Source: Pseudobacteriovorax antillogorgiicola
GTDB taxonomy: Bacteria > Bdellovibrionota_B > Oligoflexia > Oligoflexales > RGVZ01
Length of the DNA: 40,696 nt
Reading direction: 5' to 3'
Assembly (NCBI GenBank): GCA_945898195.1
Contig: CAMDHM010000026.1
Span: 1-40,696 of the forward strand
In this document: positions 32,433 through 40,696 of the stretch, in pieces
Position numbering within the stretch: position 1 is the stretch's first letter
Layout: every line of letters starts with the position of its first letter
Translations under genes and position numbers: made by a program
Notes under the pieces: model-generated
What the model saw: only the letters and a program-made list of their open reading frames with translations
Told to the model about the DNA's origin: nothing
Database searches by the model: none

Positions 32433-33554
32433 GTGCCAGCAGTCCTAAAAATTTGTTTTTCATCGCCAAAATCAGCCGGGTCATCAGGGTCAGCAGGATC
32501 AACGGCAGGGTTTTCTTTGCCGTTGGTTCTGGTGATCCTGATGGTGTCTTTGATTCCGGCTGGAATCTTTATGGTTCGGCTCGATCAGGACGTGTCCAAG
32601 CAGATTGAAAAACGTGGCCAGCGTGATGCGGAGATGTATTTGCGAAGTCGCTTGTCGTGGTTGACTTATCTGATTAACGAAGGCTCTGTTGCGGTGAATT
32701 GTTCGGGAAAGTTTTGGTTCCCAGGGCAGAGTGCTCATTCCGCTGCCGATAAAACACGCCTGGAAATTGAAGCTGGGCGGACCTTTGTTCAGTACGAAGA
32801 CAGCCTGAGCCTGCGGCTTTGTATCTATCCGGCGAGCCAGTCGGTGGCACAGCTGGGGGCTCTCTTGAACCAGGGCCAATCCCTGTCACCAATGGCAACC
32901 GATTGCATGGGGATGGGAGGCAGGCCAGTGCCCGTCACAATCACACCGTTGGTCAGCGTGGCTGCCGGTGCCTCCGGTGAAAAAACTTTTACTTTGGAGG
33001 CTAAGGCCACGGTACCGGTTGGTTATAATAGTCAAACAAAGGCCTGGAAAAACAGGGAAGTCAGACTGGTGCAGGCCTTGCCTCAGGTATGCATGACGGC
33101 AGGTGGGACCTTGGGCGTGACCATGGCGCAGGCTTGCCCGAGCAGCGGCCCGGCGGCAACCCGCGGCTGGGGTTTGAAGGGCTTGACTTTGGCTGGCGCC
33201 GTATCCGGTAAATGTGCCAACGGAAGATTTAGCGCAGAGTCGATAGATGTTTCTAGAGATGTTTCTGCTAGCGCTGGTATCGCAACCGATGAAAATTGCG
33301 CATGGTCCTATCCAGCTGCGGTGAATTTCCAAGCAGACATTGGGACCAGCAGTCCAAATATTTCAGCGTCTTTTTCCGCGAGTCCTCCTTCGGCAAATGT
33401 CATAACGGTATCAGGTTTTTCTCAGGCGTGGGATTCGGGTAAGTATTCGGCAAGCGGCAATGCAGTGGCAACATTTCCAGGAAAATTAACCGCTCAAACA
33501 GCTGAAGCCATGAGCATTAACATGACTTACTCTGGTGCATGCAAATCTCAATAA
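32433..33554 (+). CDS. PilX/GspK-like minor prepilin lacking Glu5
   Basis: A 373-residue protein with GFSLPLVLVILMVSLIPAGIF at residues 26-46. The prepilin peptidase site is G26|F27, but position +5 is Leu (Pro at +4) instead of Glu. Loss of Glu5 is a known feature of tip-initiating subunits such as GspK and PilX. GTG 32433 follows AGGGGGAGG. The rest is a large secreted domain with several Cys residues and a Ser/Gly/Ala-rich C-terminus. It lies between two prepilins that keep Glu5, so the three products probably form a tip complex. PilX versus GspK identity is not certain. Confidence 0.8.
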   Translation: MPAVLKICFSSPKSAGSSGSAGSTAGFSLPLVLVILMVSLIPAGIFMVRLDQDVSKQIEKRGQRDAEMYLRSRLSWLTYLINEGSVAVNCSGKFWFPGQSAHSAADKTRLEIEAGRTFVQYEDSLSLRLCIYPASQSVAQLGALLNQGQSLSPMATDCMGMGGRPVPVTITPLVSVAAGASGEKTFTLEAKATVPVGYNSQTKAWKNREVRLVQALPQVCMTAGGTLGVTMAQACPSSGPAATRGWGLKGLTLAGAVSGKCANGRFSAESIDVSRDVSASAGIATDENCAWSYPAAVNFQADIGTSSPNISASFSASPPSANVITVSGFSQAWDSGKYSASGNAVATFPGKLTAQTAEAMSINMTYSGACKSQ

Positions 33555-33588
33555 GGCAATTCGATTCAATTTATAAGCAGAGGTCCAA

Positions 33589-35541
33589 ATGATTTGCAGA
33601 TTGCGTCGCGCGTTGTCAGCCTCAACATCCCGGCATGGATGGTCGCTGCTCGAACTGATTGTCGGACTCGGTGTTGGGGCCATTGTTATGAGCGGCGCTG
33701 GGATGTTGTACATGCGAATGCAGCAAAATAATCGGATGGCGGTTTCTATGGCGGCGAGCCAGGCTGATTTGCAGACGACTTGGGCGCTGGTTAACGATTT
33801 GTTCGCCAGTCATACGGTGGATGAATACAAGCCGCCCGGTTGGACCGGCAGCTGCACTGCGCCGCGCGTTGTCGACTGTCCCGCAAGCTGGGGACTTCCT
33901 GCTAGCACAAGTCAATCTTGCGTCGAATTTTGTCGCAGGGCTGTTGATGCTGACACTCAAACCGGATTTCGCGAGCTCGTCACGGTGGGTCAAGGTTGTG
34001 CTGAGGACTGGTGGAATGCCTCCATCGGCGCGCGGGTCATTGGGCTGAATCTCAAGACGGTAGGATCCGGGGTGTCTTGTGCAGCGACGTGCAGTGCACC
34101 CAAGCAGCGCAGCGACATTCGCATGGAACGGGCTGTCTTTAAATGCGGAACTGGCTTAGCCGATAAGGTCGCCAGAACTTTTGTCTTTCCTGATCAATTC
34201 AGTGTTCAGTCCGCTATGGGTGGCGTTGGTGCGCCAATGAATGCCTGCCTGAAGGGAATATTCATTGATGGCGTGCCCACTAAGCAAATTTCTGTTCAAA
34301 CGGGTTTTGGTTATGCCGGACAGTTGGCCGCAAGCAAGGCTGCAATCACTGGCCAACCACTTATGGACCTAGAGGCGGCGGTCAATCAGCAAACGCTGGA
34401 ATTCCAGACAGGATTGACTGGGCGCGTTCAGGAAATCGCTCCCACGCAATCGGTACAAAACATGTACGGAGTTGCAGCGGCCGCTATCTCAAACTGCGAT
34501 TTTAGTCTGGCGAGTAGCAGCGGTGGAAGTTCCGCCGGGACCAGCACGGGGGGCTCAACGACTACAGGACTGCTGCTGGCTAATCCAGTTCCATCGAATA
34601 CAGACGGGCGATTGACGCTGACGACACCAACTGATTCAAAGTTGCAATATCAGGCAAATAGACAAGCTAGCGGTTCCCTTGGAAACGAAGCCGGGCAGGT
34701 CGCCGTAAATGGTGTCGATTTTCGAGATATTGACACGACGAACACCCTTACGCCTGCTTCTGCCAAAAGCTTTATCAAGCTCAATATAGGAATGACCCTC
34801 GTGACCGGTCTTGGTCCCGGCGATATCTGGGGTTATAGGAAGCTTTCACTGAGGAGCACGGACGTCGTTATCTACGACGCTAGTGACGTCGTTATTACTG
34901 AAGGTTGCACCAGTGACCGGGTCCCGATTGGTAAACCAAGGGTTGCAAAAACCAGCGAATTAGAACGTTTTCTTTGCGCAAAGCTTCGAACATCACCAAG
35001 AATTTCGCTCGGAAGGGCCATAAATTGGCCAGCGACGTCCAATTGGACTTACGGTGCATTTGTGGAGTGCCCTGAAGGCCACGTCGCGCTCGGAATAGGT
35101 CCGGCCGTCGGTGGTTTTGATTGGTCTGTAAAGTGCGCGCCGATTTCAATCAGTCAAGCGGTCGTTATCAGAGCCGGAACCGATATTCCGGCTGGAACAG
35201 TATTCACCGCAGGGGGAAGCTGTCAGGTCAAAGCGATAATGCAGGACGATGGCAACTTTGTTATCTACCACGGTCTTGTGCCCGTCTGGCAAACCTATAC
35301 AGGCAACAATGCGGGTGCGTTTGCCAAATTTGATCAAAACGGTAAACTTATCGTTCAAAAGAGCCAGACCGATGCGACTCTATTGTATCCAAACAACGTT
35401 GCACAACCCCCTAACCCTAACAACAACCCACCGGGGACTGGGAGGCGCCTGATTCTTCAAACCGACAGCAATCTGGTCATTTATGACAGTGCAAACGTCC
35501 CTTTGTGGAATTCTGGTACAGCCAATGTGAGTTGCCTGTAG
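33589..35541 (+). CDS. Minor pilin fused to a bulb-type mannose-binding lectin domain
   Basis: A 650-residue prepilin. Residues 17-18 (G|W) are the predicted cleavage site, with Glu22 at +5 of the mature helix (WSLLELIVGLGVGAIVMSGAG), as in PilW-type minor pilins. A Cys-rich globular region (about 60-305) is followed by a Ser/Gly/Thr linker (308-327) and an uncharacterised middle domain. Residues about 524-648 form a B-lectin domain: QDDGNFVIY (552-560) and QTDSNLVIY (624-632) both fit QxDxNxVxY, and FDQNGKLIV (581-589) is a degenerate third site. Such lectins bind alpha-mannose in plants and bacteria. The protein is the last of the minor pilin cluster, so a sugar-binding pilus tip is likely, as inference. 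Ribosome site AGAGG precedes ATG 33589. Confidence 0.85.
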   Translation: MICRLRRALSASTSRHGWSLLELIVGLGVGAIVMSGAGMLYMRMQQNNRMAVSMAASQADLQTTWALVNDLFASHTVDEYKPPGWTGSCTAPRVVDCPASWGLPASTSQSCVEFCRRAVDADTQTGFRELVTVGQGCAEDWWNASIGARVIGLNLKTVGSGVSCAATCSAPKQRSDIRMERAVFKCGTGLADKVARTFVFPDQFSVQSAMGGVGAPMNACLKGIFIDGVPTKQISVQTGFGYAGQLAASKAAITGQPLMDLEAAVNQQTLEFQTGLTGRVQEIAPTQSVQNMYGVAAAAISNCDFSLASSSGGSSAGTSTGGSTTTGLLLANPVPSNTDGRLTLTTPTDSKLQYQANRQASGSLGNEAGQVAVNGVDFRDIDTTNTLTPASAKSFIKLNIGMTLVTGLGPGDIWGYRKLSLRSTDVVIYDASDVVITEGCTSDRVPIGKPRVAKTSELERFLCAKLRTSPRISLGRAINWPATSNWTYGAFVECPEGHVALGIGPAVGGFDWSVKCAPISISQAVVIRAGTDIPAGTVFTAGGSCQVKAIMQDDGNFVIYHGLVPVWQTYTGNNAGAFAKFDQNGKLIVQKSQTDATLLYPNNVAQPPNPNNNPPGTGRRLILQTDSNLVIYDSANVPLWNSGTANVSCL

Positions 35542-35594
35542 CGGTAGCGCTCTGATCTTGCGGATACTTTATTCTATTTTTGGGACGAGCCAAA

Positions 35595-36926
35595 ATGGCC
35601 AAAAATTTGGAATCTGAGCTACCTCAGAAAATTTTGATCGTCGATGACGACCAGCTTTTGAACAGTCAGGTTGTGAGTTTGCTTTTGGACAATGGCGCTG
35701 CCAATGTTGATTCAGCCTACGATGGTGAGTCAGGTTGGGAAATGTGTTTGGGTGGTGATTATGATTTTCTGGTCATCGATTGGAAGTTACCTCTGCTTTC
35801 TGGACTGGCTTTATTCAACCGCATTCGCGGCGTTGAGCGTCTTATGGGCCTTCCCATTCTCGTCGTTTCTGGCCTAATTCAGAGGTTGGATTTCCGCCTG
35901 TTGCAGGAGTTTCCTTGCACCCGTCTTTTAGAGAAACCTTTCAATCATGCAGCCTTTTTGCGTGAGACGGCGGCCCTTCGCCTGGAGGCCGTTTGGTATG
36001 CTAAAAATACCGACAAAATTGATGAGATCATGGATACGGTCGCGGCCGATCCTGATCATGCGTCCATTGAATTGCGTCGCCTTGCTGCGCAGAGCCCTAA
36101 TCCCCAACCGGTGATGCTGCTTGCAGCTCGGAAAATGCGCGAGGCTGAACATCTTGAACAGGCAATTTCATTGCTTAAGGATGTTCTTGAGGTCGATCGG
36201 GGTTGCGTCCCAGCGATTAGCGAACTTGGCCGCTGCCTTCATTTACTCGGCCGATATGACGAGGCATTGCAGTTCTTGAGGCGTGCGGACGCTCTGGCGC
36301 CGGCAAATGTCGAGCGAATTAGTTTGATGGGTGAAGTTGAACTAAACAACACCGATCCCTCTGGTGCAACCGACCGCTTTAATGAAGCCTTGAAGATTGA
36401 TAAAGAAAATCGGCGTGCCCGCCAAGGGCTTCGGGTTGCAGGCACCCTGTCTGAAATGATGCATCGACCTGCAGGCATGCATATCAAAGATACCTTTGCT
36501 TCGTTGATGAATACGATGGCGGTCAATCTTGCGCATAGCGGTGAGTATTCATCGGCCGTCGTAAAATACGAGGAATCATTTCACTTCATTGCTGGAAAAG
36601 AAGCTTCTTCAAGGGTCGCATTCAATGTCGGTTTGGCTTACTTGCGCTGGGGCAAGACCCGCGAATCTTACGACTGGTTTGTTGAATCTGCAAAACGTGG
36701 GAAGGGTAAATTTACCAAAGCAGAAAGCTACGTTGAGAAGCTAGGCAATCAGATGAAGGCCGCCGCCGCTGCAGCCGAAGCGGCGCGGGTCGCTGCCGCC
36801 GCCGCCGCAGCCGAAGCACGGGCCGCCGCCGCGGCTGCAGCCGAAGAGGCGAAGAAAAAGGCTGCGGAAGCGCCAAAGAAAGATCCCGATCCGGGAGCGG
36901 CGCCCCAGCACGAGAAGCCAAAGTGA
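35595..36926 (+). CDS. Receiver-TPR protein with an Ala-rich C-terminal helix
   Basis: A 443-residue cytoplasmic protein. Residues 12-130 form a receiver with an acidic D17-D19 cluster, phospho-acceptor D62 (VIDWKLPLLSG), Ser92 and Lys114, all intact, so it can probably be phosphorylated. Residues about 165-380 are TPRs. The C-terminal 65 residues are Ala/Glu/Lys repeats that predict a long helix and resemble TolA-like stalks. ATG 35595 has GGGACGAG upstream. No DNA-binding or enzyme output is seen. The same receiver-TPR logic appears in the 7652-9811 protein, where the Asp is Glu. Proximity to the pilin cluster suggests a role in pilus function, which is inference. Its stop and that of the convergent htrA gene sit within a 13-bp palindrome. 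Confidence 0.85.
   Translation: MAKNLESELPQKILIVDDDQLLNSQVVSLLLDNGAANVDSAYDGESGWEMCLGGDYDFLVIDWKLPLLSGLALFNRIRGVERLMGLPILVVSGLIQRLDFRLLQEFPCTRLLEKPFNHAAFLRETAALRLEAVWYAKNTDKIDEIMDTVAADPDHASIELRRLAAQSPNPQPVMLLAARKMREAEHLEQAISLLKDVLEVDRGCVPAISELGRCLHLLGRYDEALQFLRRADALAPANVERISLMGEVELNNTDPSGATDRFNEALKIDKENRRARQGLRVAGTLSEMMHRPAGMHIKDTFASLMNTMAVNLAHSGEYSSAVVKYEESFHFIAGKEASSRVAFNVGLAYLRWGKTRESYDWFVESAKRGKGKFTKAESYVEKLGNQMKAAAAAAEAARVAAAAAAAEARAAAAAAAEEAKKKAAEAPKKDPDPGAAPQHEKPK
36760..36846 (+). repeat. Imperfect GC-rich repeats encoding Ala/Glu
   Basis: Three imperfect units ending in GCAGCCGAAG (36760-36780, about 36795-36816, about 36822-36846) encode an Ala-rich helix within the receiver-TPR protein. 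Repeats like these vary in copy number between strains. Confidence 0.7.
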
Positions 36927-36927
36927 C

Positions 36928-38454
36928 TCACTTGCGTAAAGGTACGAAGAAGTACTGCCCAGCCCTTTCAATGCGCAGGAGCAATCGCGATGATGGATCC
37001 TTGGAGGCCTGAGTAAAAGCCTCTGGATCGCGAATCGCTTTGTTATTTGCTTGGAGGATTACGTCGCCGGGTTGCAAGCCAGCCCGAGCCGCAGGAGAGT
37101 CTGGCTTGACTTCAGTGATGATGACGCCACTTTCGCTCTCAAATCGAAAACGCTCGCGCAGGCTTGGATTGACCTTGGAGACAGACATACCAAATGGTGT
37201 TGCCTTGCCTGGCTTTGCAGAACCCTGTTCGTTCTGATTGCCGTTGCCCTGCTCATCAGAGTCTTCCGGCCATTTTTCAACTGTTACTGTGAGGCTTTTC
37301 TTTTTGCCTTCGCGGATAATCGCTAGCTCTGCCTTAGTGTTAGGCTTCATTAGACCTATCGTATTCACGATATCTGAATCTGTTTTAACCGCTTTCCCGT
37401 TGAGGCCCGTGATGACATCACCAGGTTGAAGTCCCCCCTTGTCACCGGGGCCATCTTTCATCACGCGGGCCACCAAACTACCCGTGACGTCGCGGGCGAG
37501 GCCTAAGCTTTTATGAAGTTCCGGGTCGATTCCCTGGAGTGCAACGCCCAAGTATCCCCGAGGCACACGCCCCTCATTGATCAATTGTTCGGCCACGCGG
37601 CGGGCCAAATTGGCTGGAACGGCAAATCCAATTCCATTGTAGCTTCCCGTTCGTGAATAGATCGCGGTGTTGATGCCGATCACATGGGCGCTCATGTCGA
37701 GCAAAGGTCCGCCACTATTTCCTGGATTGATGGCCGCATCCGTTTGAATAAAGTTGCCGAGCTTGGTGATATCTAGGTTTCCACGGCCGATGGCCGAAAC
37801 CACACCGAAGGATAAACTAGCCTCAAGGCCGTAGGGAGCCCCGAGGGCGACCACAAAATCACCGACCGACATTTTCTCAGAGTCGCCGAAATCAAGTTCG
37901 CCGAGGCCTTTTTTATTGAAGGACTTGTCCTTTACCTGAACCACAGCAATATCAGTGTTTTTGTCGCGACCGACGATTTTACCTTCGTAGGTTTCGCCGT
38001 TGGCCAATTTTAATTGGATCTCATCGGCATCTTGGACCACGTGGTTATTGGTTAGGATGTAGCCTTTTTCCAAATCAAAGAAAAATCCTGAGCCAAGGCC
38101 GCCCTCACGCTTTTGTGGGGCCTCACCCCGGCCATTTGGACGCCCGCCGCGACCGCGTGGATTTTGACGATCTGCGGGCCCGCCTTGGCCGTTCGGGCCA
38201 AAGAAAAATTCAAAGGGGTCTACCTGATCAAATGGCATCCCTTGGACGGTTTTATAGACAGAGACAAAAACGATGGCCTCGTTGGCGCGCTCCGCAATGG
38301 TTGCCACACCCTTTGAAAGTTTTTGCAGGATTTGTAAATTCTCATCGCTAGAGTGGGGCGACATCGTTTTTTTCATTGAATAGGCCGCGGCGGATTGCGG
38401 CGCGCCGGCATAAATCGTTAAAAGCAAGGCAGAGAGGGCGGACTTCAATTTCAT
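36928..38454 (-). CDS. HtrA/DegP-family periplasmic serine protease
   Basis: This protease degrades or refolds misfolded envelope proteins. The 508-residue precursor has a signal peptide (about 1-24). A Gly/Arg-rich LA-loop insert lies at about 86-119. The trypsin-like triad is H138 (TNNHVVQD), D168 (KNTDIAVV) and S247 (GNSGGPLL). PDZ1 covers about 295-395 and PDZ2 about 415-505. The two-PDZ layout is as in DegP/DegQ. Its start overlaps the end of the lapA-like gene by 4 nt, so it is the last gene of the operon and probably translationally coupled. DegP or DegQ identity is not resolved. Confidence 0.92.
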   Translation of the reverse strand: MKLKSALSALLLTIYAGAPQSAAAYSMKKTMSPHSSDENLQILQKLSKGVATIAERANEAIVFVSVYKTVQGMPFDQVDPFEFFFGPNGQGGPADRQNPRGRGGRPNGRGEAPQKREGGLGSGFFFDLEKGYILTNNHVVQDADEIQLKLANGETYEGKIVGRDKNTDIAVVQVKDKSFNKKGLGELDFGDSEKMSVGDFVVALGAPYGLEASLSFGVVSAIGRGNLDITKLGNFIQTDAAINPGNSGGPLLDMSAHVIGINTAIYSRTGSYNGIGFAVPANLARRVAEQLINEGRVPRGYLGVALQGIDPELHKSLGLARDVTGSLVARVMKDGPGDKGGLQPGDVITGLNGKAVKTDSDIVNTIGLMKPNTKAELAIIREGKKKSLTVTVEKWPEDSDEQGNGNQNEQGSAKPGKATPFGMSVSKVNPSLRERFRFESESGVIITEVKPDSPAARAGLQPGDVILQANNKAIRDPEAFTQASKDPSSRLLLRIERAGQYFFVPLRK

Positions 38455-38801
38455 TTGAACATCTCCTTGTGCATGTCAGGGCGTATTTCTAGCAATGTTG
38501 GTTCTGGAATGTCACTTCCCGTAGACCGAGTAAAATCAGCCGGTTCGTATTGCCGCAGCTTCTTTTTTAACTTTCGAATTGTGAGAGCTTGCTTAGCGAG
38601 GTCGAAGCCAAGAAAAATAATGGCGATGGCACAACCAATCAAAAGAAAGGCTGCAGCGACGACATAAACGGGCAGACTTACATGGGAAACGAACGGAGGT
38701 AGCTGAATCACCATCCGTTCTGTGTTGTTGATGGCCAGAAAAACGGCATAGAGGGCGATCAAGATCCCTAACCATAACCGGAGTACACGAATAATAAACA
38801 T
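38451..38801 (-). CDS. lapA: LapA-like (DUF1049) inner-membrane protein
   Basis: A 116-residue membrane protein with two hydrophobic segments (about residues 5-25 and 44-68) and a charged cytoplasmic tail rich in Lys/Arg. LapA in E. coli works with LapB in control of lipopolysaccharide assembly. ATG 38801 is preferred because AGGA lies 5 nt upstream; an upstream in-frame start at 38843 would enter the terminator hairpin. The rpsA-lapA order resembles E. coli, but lapB is not seen here. Confidence 0.8.
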   Translation of the reverse strand: MFIIRVLRLWLGILIALYAVFLAINNTERMVIQLPPFVSHVSLPVYVVAAAFLLIGCAIAIIFLGFDLAKQALTIRKLKKKLRQYEPADFTRSTGSDIPEPTLLEIRPDMHKEMFK

Positions 38802-38822
38802 CACGTCCTGGCTACCCCCAAA

Positions 38823-38865
38823 AAAAGAAACTCGCCCCGGCAAGATTGCCCGGGGCGAGTTTTTT
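38823..38865 (-). terminator. Strong bidirectional intrinsic terminator of rpsA
   Basis: AAACTCGCCCCGG (38828-38840) and its exact complement (38850-38862) form a 13-bp GC-rich stem with a 9-nt loop. T-rich flanks lie on both sides. It lies between the rpsA 3' end and lapA and should end rpsA transcripts. Confidence 0.9.
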
Positions 38866-38879
38866 ACTCAACAAAATTG

Positions 38880-38901
38880 CTGAGGATTTTTAAATCCTCA
38901 G
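38880..38901 (-). terminator. Second hairpin just after rpsA
   Basis: CTGAGGATTT and AAATCCTCAG arms enclose two T and form a near-palindromic 10-bp stem right after the rpsA stop. It is upstream of the main terminator in the minus direction and may assist termination or mRNA stability. Confidence 0.6.
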
Positions 38902-38914
38902 TTGGCACAACGCC

Positions 38915-40687
38915 CTAGGTGGGCTCGTTGCCACTTCCGGCAGCAGCGTTGGCGCGTGAAAACGCGTCAGCGAGGCTGGTTTTCGGCTCGGCCACTGCGC
39001 CGATGTAGTGACGGAGGTCATCGCCCTGCAGATTGCGCAGGAAGGCCTTGCGAGACAGCGAGAACTTGCGCTCATCGGAGTCGGTTGCCAGGACCACGAA
39101 ATCGACAGCGTCACCTTCTTTGACCACATCAGAGATCTTGGTGATTTGCTCATCAGCGAGTTCGCTGATGTGGATCATGCCTTCGATGCCTGGGGCCAAC
39201 TCAACAAATGCACCATAATCGGTCAGGCGTGTCACCTTGCCGTTGCCGCGGGTACCGGCTGGCATTGACTTGGCGGTGGCAATCCACGGATCGTCCGTGA
39301 GTTGTTTGATGCCAAGGGAGAACTTCTCGCCTTCGACGTCGATCTGGAGGATTTTAGCCTCAACTTCATCGCCCTTTTTGAACTTGTCGCCAGGGTGACG
39401 GATGCGCTCGCTCCAGCTGATATCGGAGATGTGGATCAGACCATCAATGCCGTCTTCGATACCGACAAACACACCGAAGTCGGTGATGTTACGGATCTTA
39501 CCGCGGATGATGTCACCAACCTGGTACTTCTCTTTTACGATTTCCCATGGGTTCGGTTCCATCTGCTTCATGCCGAGGCTGATGCGACGGTTTTCAAGGT
39601 CAACTGCCAGCACGACAACTTCAACTTCGTCGCCGATCTGTACGATCTTGGACGGATGACGAACGCGCTTGCTCCAAGACATTTCGCTGATGTGAATCAG
39701 GCCTTCGATACCGTCAGCGAGTTCGATGAACGCGCCGTAATCGGTCAGGCTGACCACTTTGCCGCGGGCCTTCTCGCCAACCGAGTATTTGCCGGCAACG
39801 GCTTGCCATGGGTCGTTAAGGAGTTGCTTGTAGCCAAGGGAAACACGTTGGCGTGCCTCGTCGTAGCTGAGAACTTTAACTTCAACTTCCTGGGCCACTT
39901 CGAACAGTTCGCTCGGGTGGTTGATGCGTCCCCAGGACATATCGGTGATGTGCAACAGGCCGTCGATACCGCCGAGATCAATGAACGCACCGTAATCGGT
40001 GATGTTCTTGACGATACCTTTAAGGACTGCAGCTTCTTTTAGGGCGCCAAGGGTCAGGCTGCGGAGCTTCTCACGGTCCTGCTCGAGGAGGACGCGGCGG
40101 CTCAGCACGATATTCCCGCGCTTCTTATTGAATTTAATGATTTTAAACTGGAGTTTGTTGCCGATCAGCTTGTCGAGGTTACGAACCGGGCGAAGGTCAA
40201 CTTGTGATCCCGGGAGGAACGCTTTGACGCCGATGTCCACCGAAAGTCCGCCTTTGACGCGGGCCATGATGGTTCCTTCGACGATTTCATTGCGCTCGTA
40301 AGCGTCGCTGATGCGGTCCCATGCGCGCAGCATTTCTGCTCGCTCAAAGCTGAGCACCATTTCGCCGTCGCCATCTTCAAAACGATCGAGGTAAACCTCA
40401 ACCATATCACCGACTTTTATCAGCATTTCGCCGTCGGGTGTGAAGAACTCGTGGCGGGGTATTTCACCTTCGGACTTGTGTCCGATGTCGACGACGATAC
40501 CGTCGTCGGTGAGGCGCATGACCCGGCCTTTAACTATTGTACCTTCACGAATTTCAGAGCCGCCCGGGGCTTGGGCAAGCATATCCGCAAAGGGGTTGTG
40601 GCCTTTTTCGTCACCGTCGAAGCCCGTGTCTTCGTCTTCCCAATGAACGGTACCGATATTAGGCATTTTTGTGTCCAGCAATTCCAT
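38915..40687 (-). CDS. rpsA: 30S ribosomal protein S1
   Basis: S1 binds mRNA on the 30S subunit and helps initiation on weakly structured leaders. The 590-residue protein has six S1 OB-fold repeats: two diverged N-terminal ones, then four strong ones with phrases such as NITDYGAFIDLGGIDGLLHI, SLTDYGAFIEL, NITDFGVFVGIEDGIDGLIHI and RLTDYGAFVELAPGIEGMIHI. ATG 40687 is near the window edge, and the ribosome site lies outside the visible sequence; ATG 40666 is an alternative start. Length is slightly above that of E. coli S1. Two hairpins follow the stop. Confidence 0.95.
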   Translation of the reverse strand: MELLDTKMPNIGTVHWEDEDTGFDGDEKGHNPFADMLAQAPGGSEIREGTIVKGRVMRLTDDGIVVDIGHKSEGEIPRHEFFTPDGEMLIKVGDMVEVYLDRFEDGDGEMVLSFERAEMLRAWDRISDAYERNEIVEGTIMARVKGGLSVDIGVKAFLPGSQVDLRPVRNLDKLIGNKLQFKIIKFNKKRGNIVLSRRVLLEQDREKLRSLTLGALKEAAVLKGIVKNITDYGAFIDLGGIDGLLHITDMSWGRINHPSELFEVAQEVEVKVLSYDEARQRVSLGYKQLLNDPWQAVAGKYSVGEKARGKVVSLTDYGAFIELADGIEGLIHISEMSWSKRVRHPSKIVQIGDEVEVVVLAVDLENRRISLGMKQMEPNPWEIVKEKYQVGDIIRGKIRNITDFGVFVGIEDGIDGLIHISDISWSERIRHPGDKFKKGDEVEAKILQIDVEGEKFSLGIKQLTDDPWIATAKSMPAGTRGNGKVTRLTDYGAFVELAPGIEGMIHISELADEQITKISDVVKEGDAVDFVVLATDSDERKFSLSRKAFLRNLQGDDLRHYIGAVAEPKTSLADAFSRANAAAGSGNEPT

Positions 40688-40696
40688 AACTTTTGA

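Noticed and set aside
39302-40042. Long plus-strand frame (246 codons) opposite rpsA
   Set aside because: It is the complement of repeated S1 domains and has no independent protein features; codon bias of rpsA explains the openness.
1-40696. Mobile elements, tRNA or rRNA genes
   Set aside because: No transposase, integrase, flanking direct repeats, cloverleaf or rRNA segments were recognised.

Overview
The window looks like a chromosomal segment from a Gram-negative deltaproteobacterium-like organism, most plausibly a Bdellovibrionota member (Bdellovibrio-like). That placement is an inference from gene content: a lipoprotein PilQ in a pilMNOPQ operon, response-regulator/TPR fusion proteins, an AmpG-type permease, a Csd6/Pgp2/Bd1075-like L,D-transpeptidase-fold enzyme with an NTF2-like tail, and cystathionine beta-synthase. 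No 16S rRNA or other decisive marker is present. Base composition is moderate, genes are tightly packed, and TTG/GTG starts and 4-nt or longer overlaps are common. I see no tRNA, rRNA, CRISPR array, integrase or insertion sequence.

Layout. 1-604: left edge with a possible 3' coding remnant, two inverted repeats and an AT-rich promoter-like patch. 605-1600: secreted Cys-pair repeat protein. 1862-5978 (minus): fdhD - small conserved protein - FdhF/YdeP-type molybdenum oxidoreductase - mobA, all overlapping and probably translationally coupled. 6029-7609: AmpG-like muropeptide permease. 7652-9811 (minus): protein with two degenerate receiver domains and TPRs. 9837-9957: tandem-repeat patch, then a small membrane zinc-ribbon gene. 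10323-11492 (minus): glutaryl-CoA dehydrogenase. Divergent from it are a fused alpha/beta 2-oxoacid dehydrogenase E1 and a FabD-like acyltransferase.

15068-20290: MinD-like ATPase, J-like/RodZ-HTH protein, RluD-type pseudouridine synthase, L,D-transpeptidase-fold enzyme and a SurA-like/DsbA fusion. 20283-21233 (minus): cystathionine beta-synthase, followed by a divergent zinc-ribbon gene.

21822-35541 is largely a type IV pilus region: pilM-N-O-P-Q, a small Cys-rich lipoprotein, a TPR protein, aroQ, a convergent pgeF, a pilin on the minus strand, and a divergent three-gene minor prepilin cluster. The last prepilin carries a C-terminal bulb-type (mannose-binding-like) lectin domain with two intact QxDxNxVxY sites. 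This is the most striking element of the window: a pilus with a predicted sugar-binding tip. It is followed by a receiver-TPR protein (35595-36926) related to the one at 7652-9811, but with an intact phospho-acceptor Asp.

36928-40687 (minus): rpsA, a strong two-hairpin terminator, then lapA-like and an HtrA/DegQ protease. The rpsA-lapA neighbourhood resembles the enterobacterial rpsA-ihfB-lapA arrangement.
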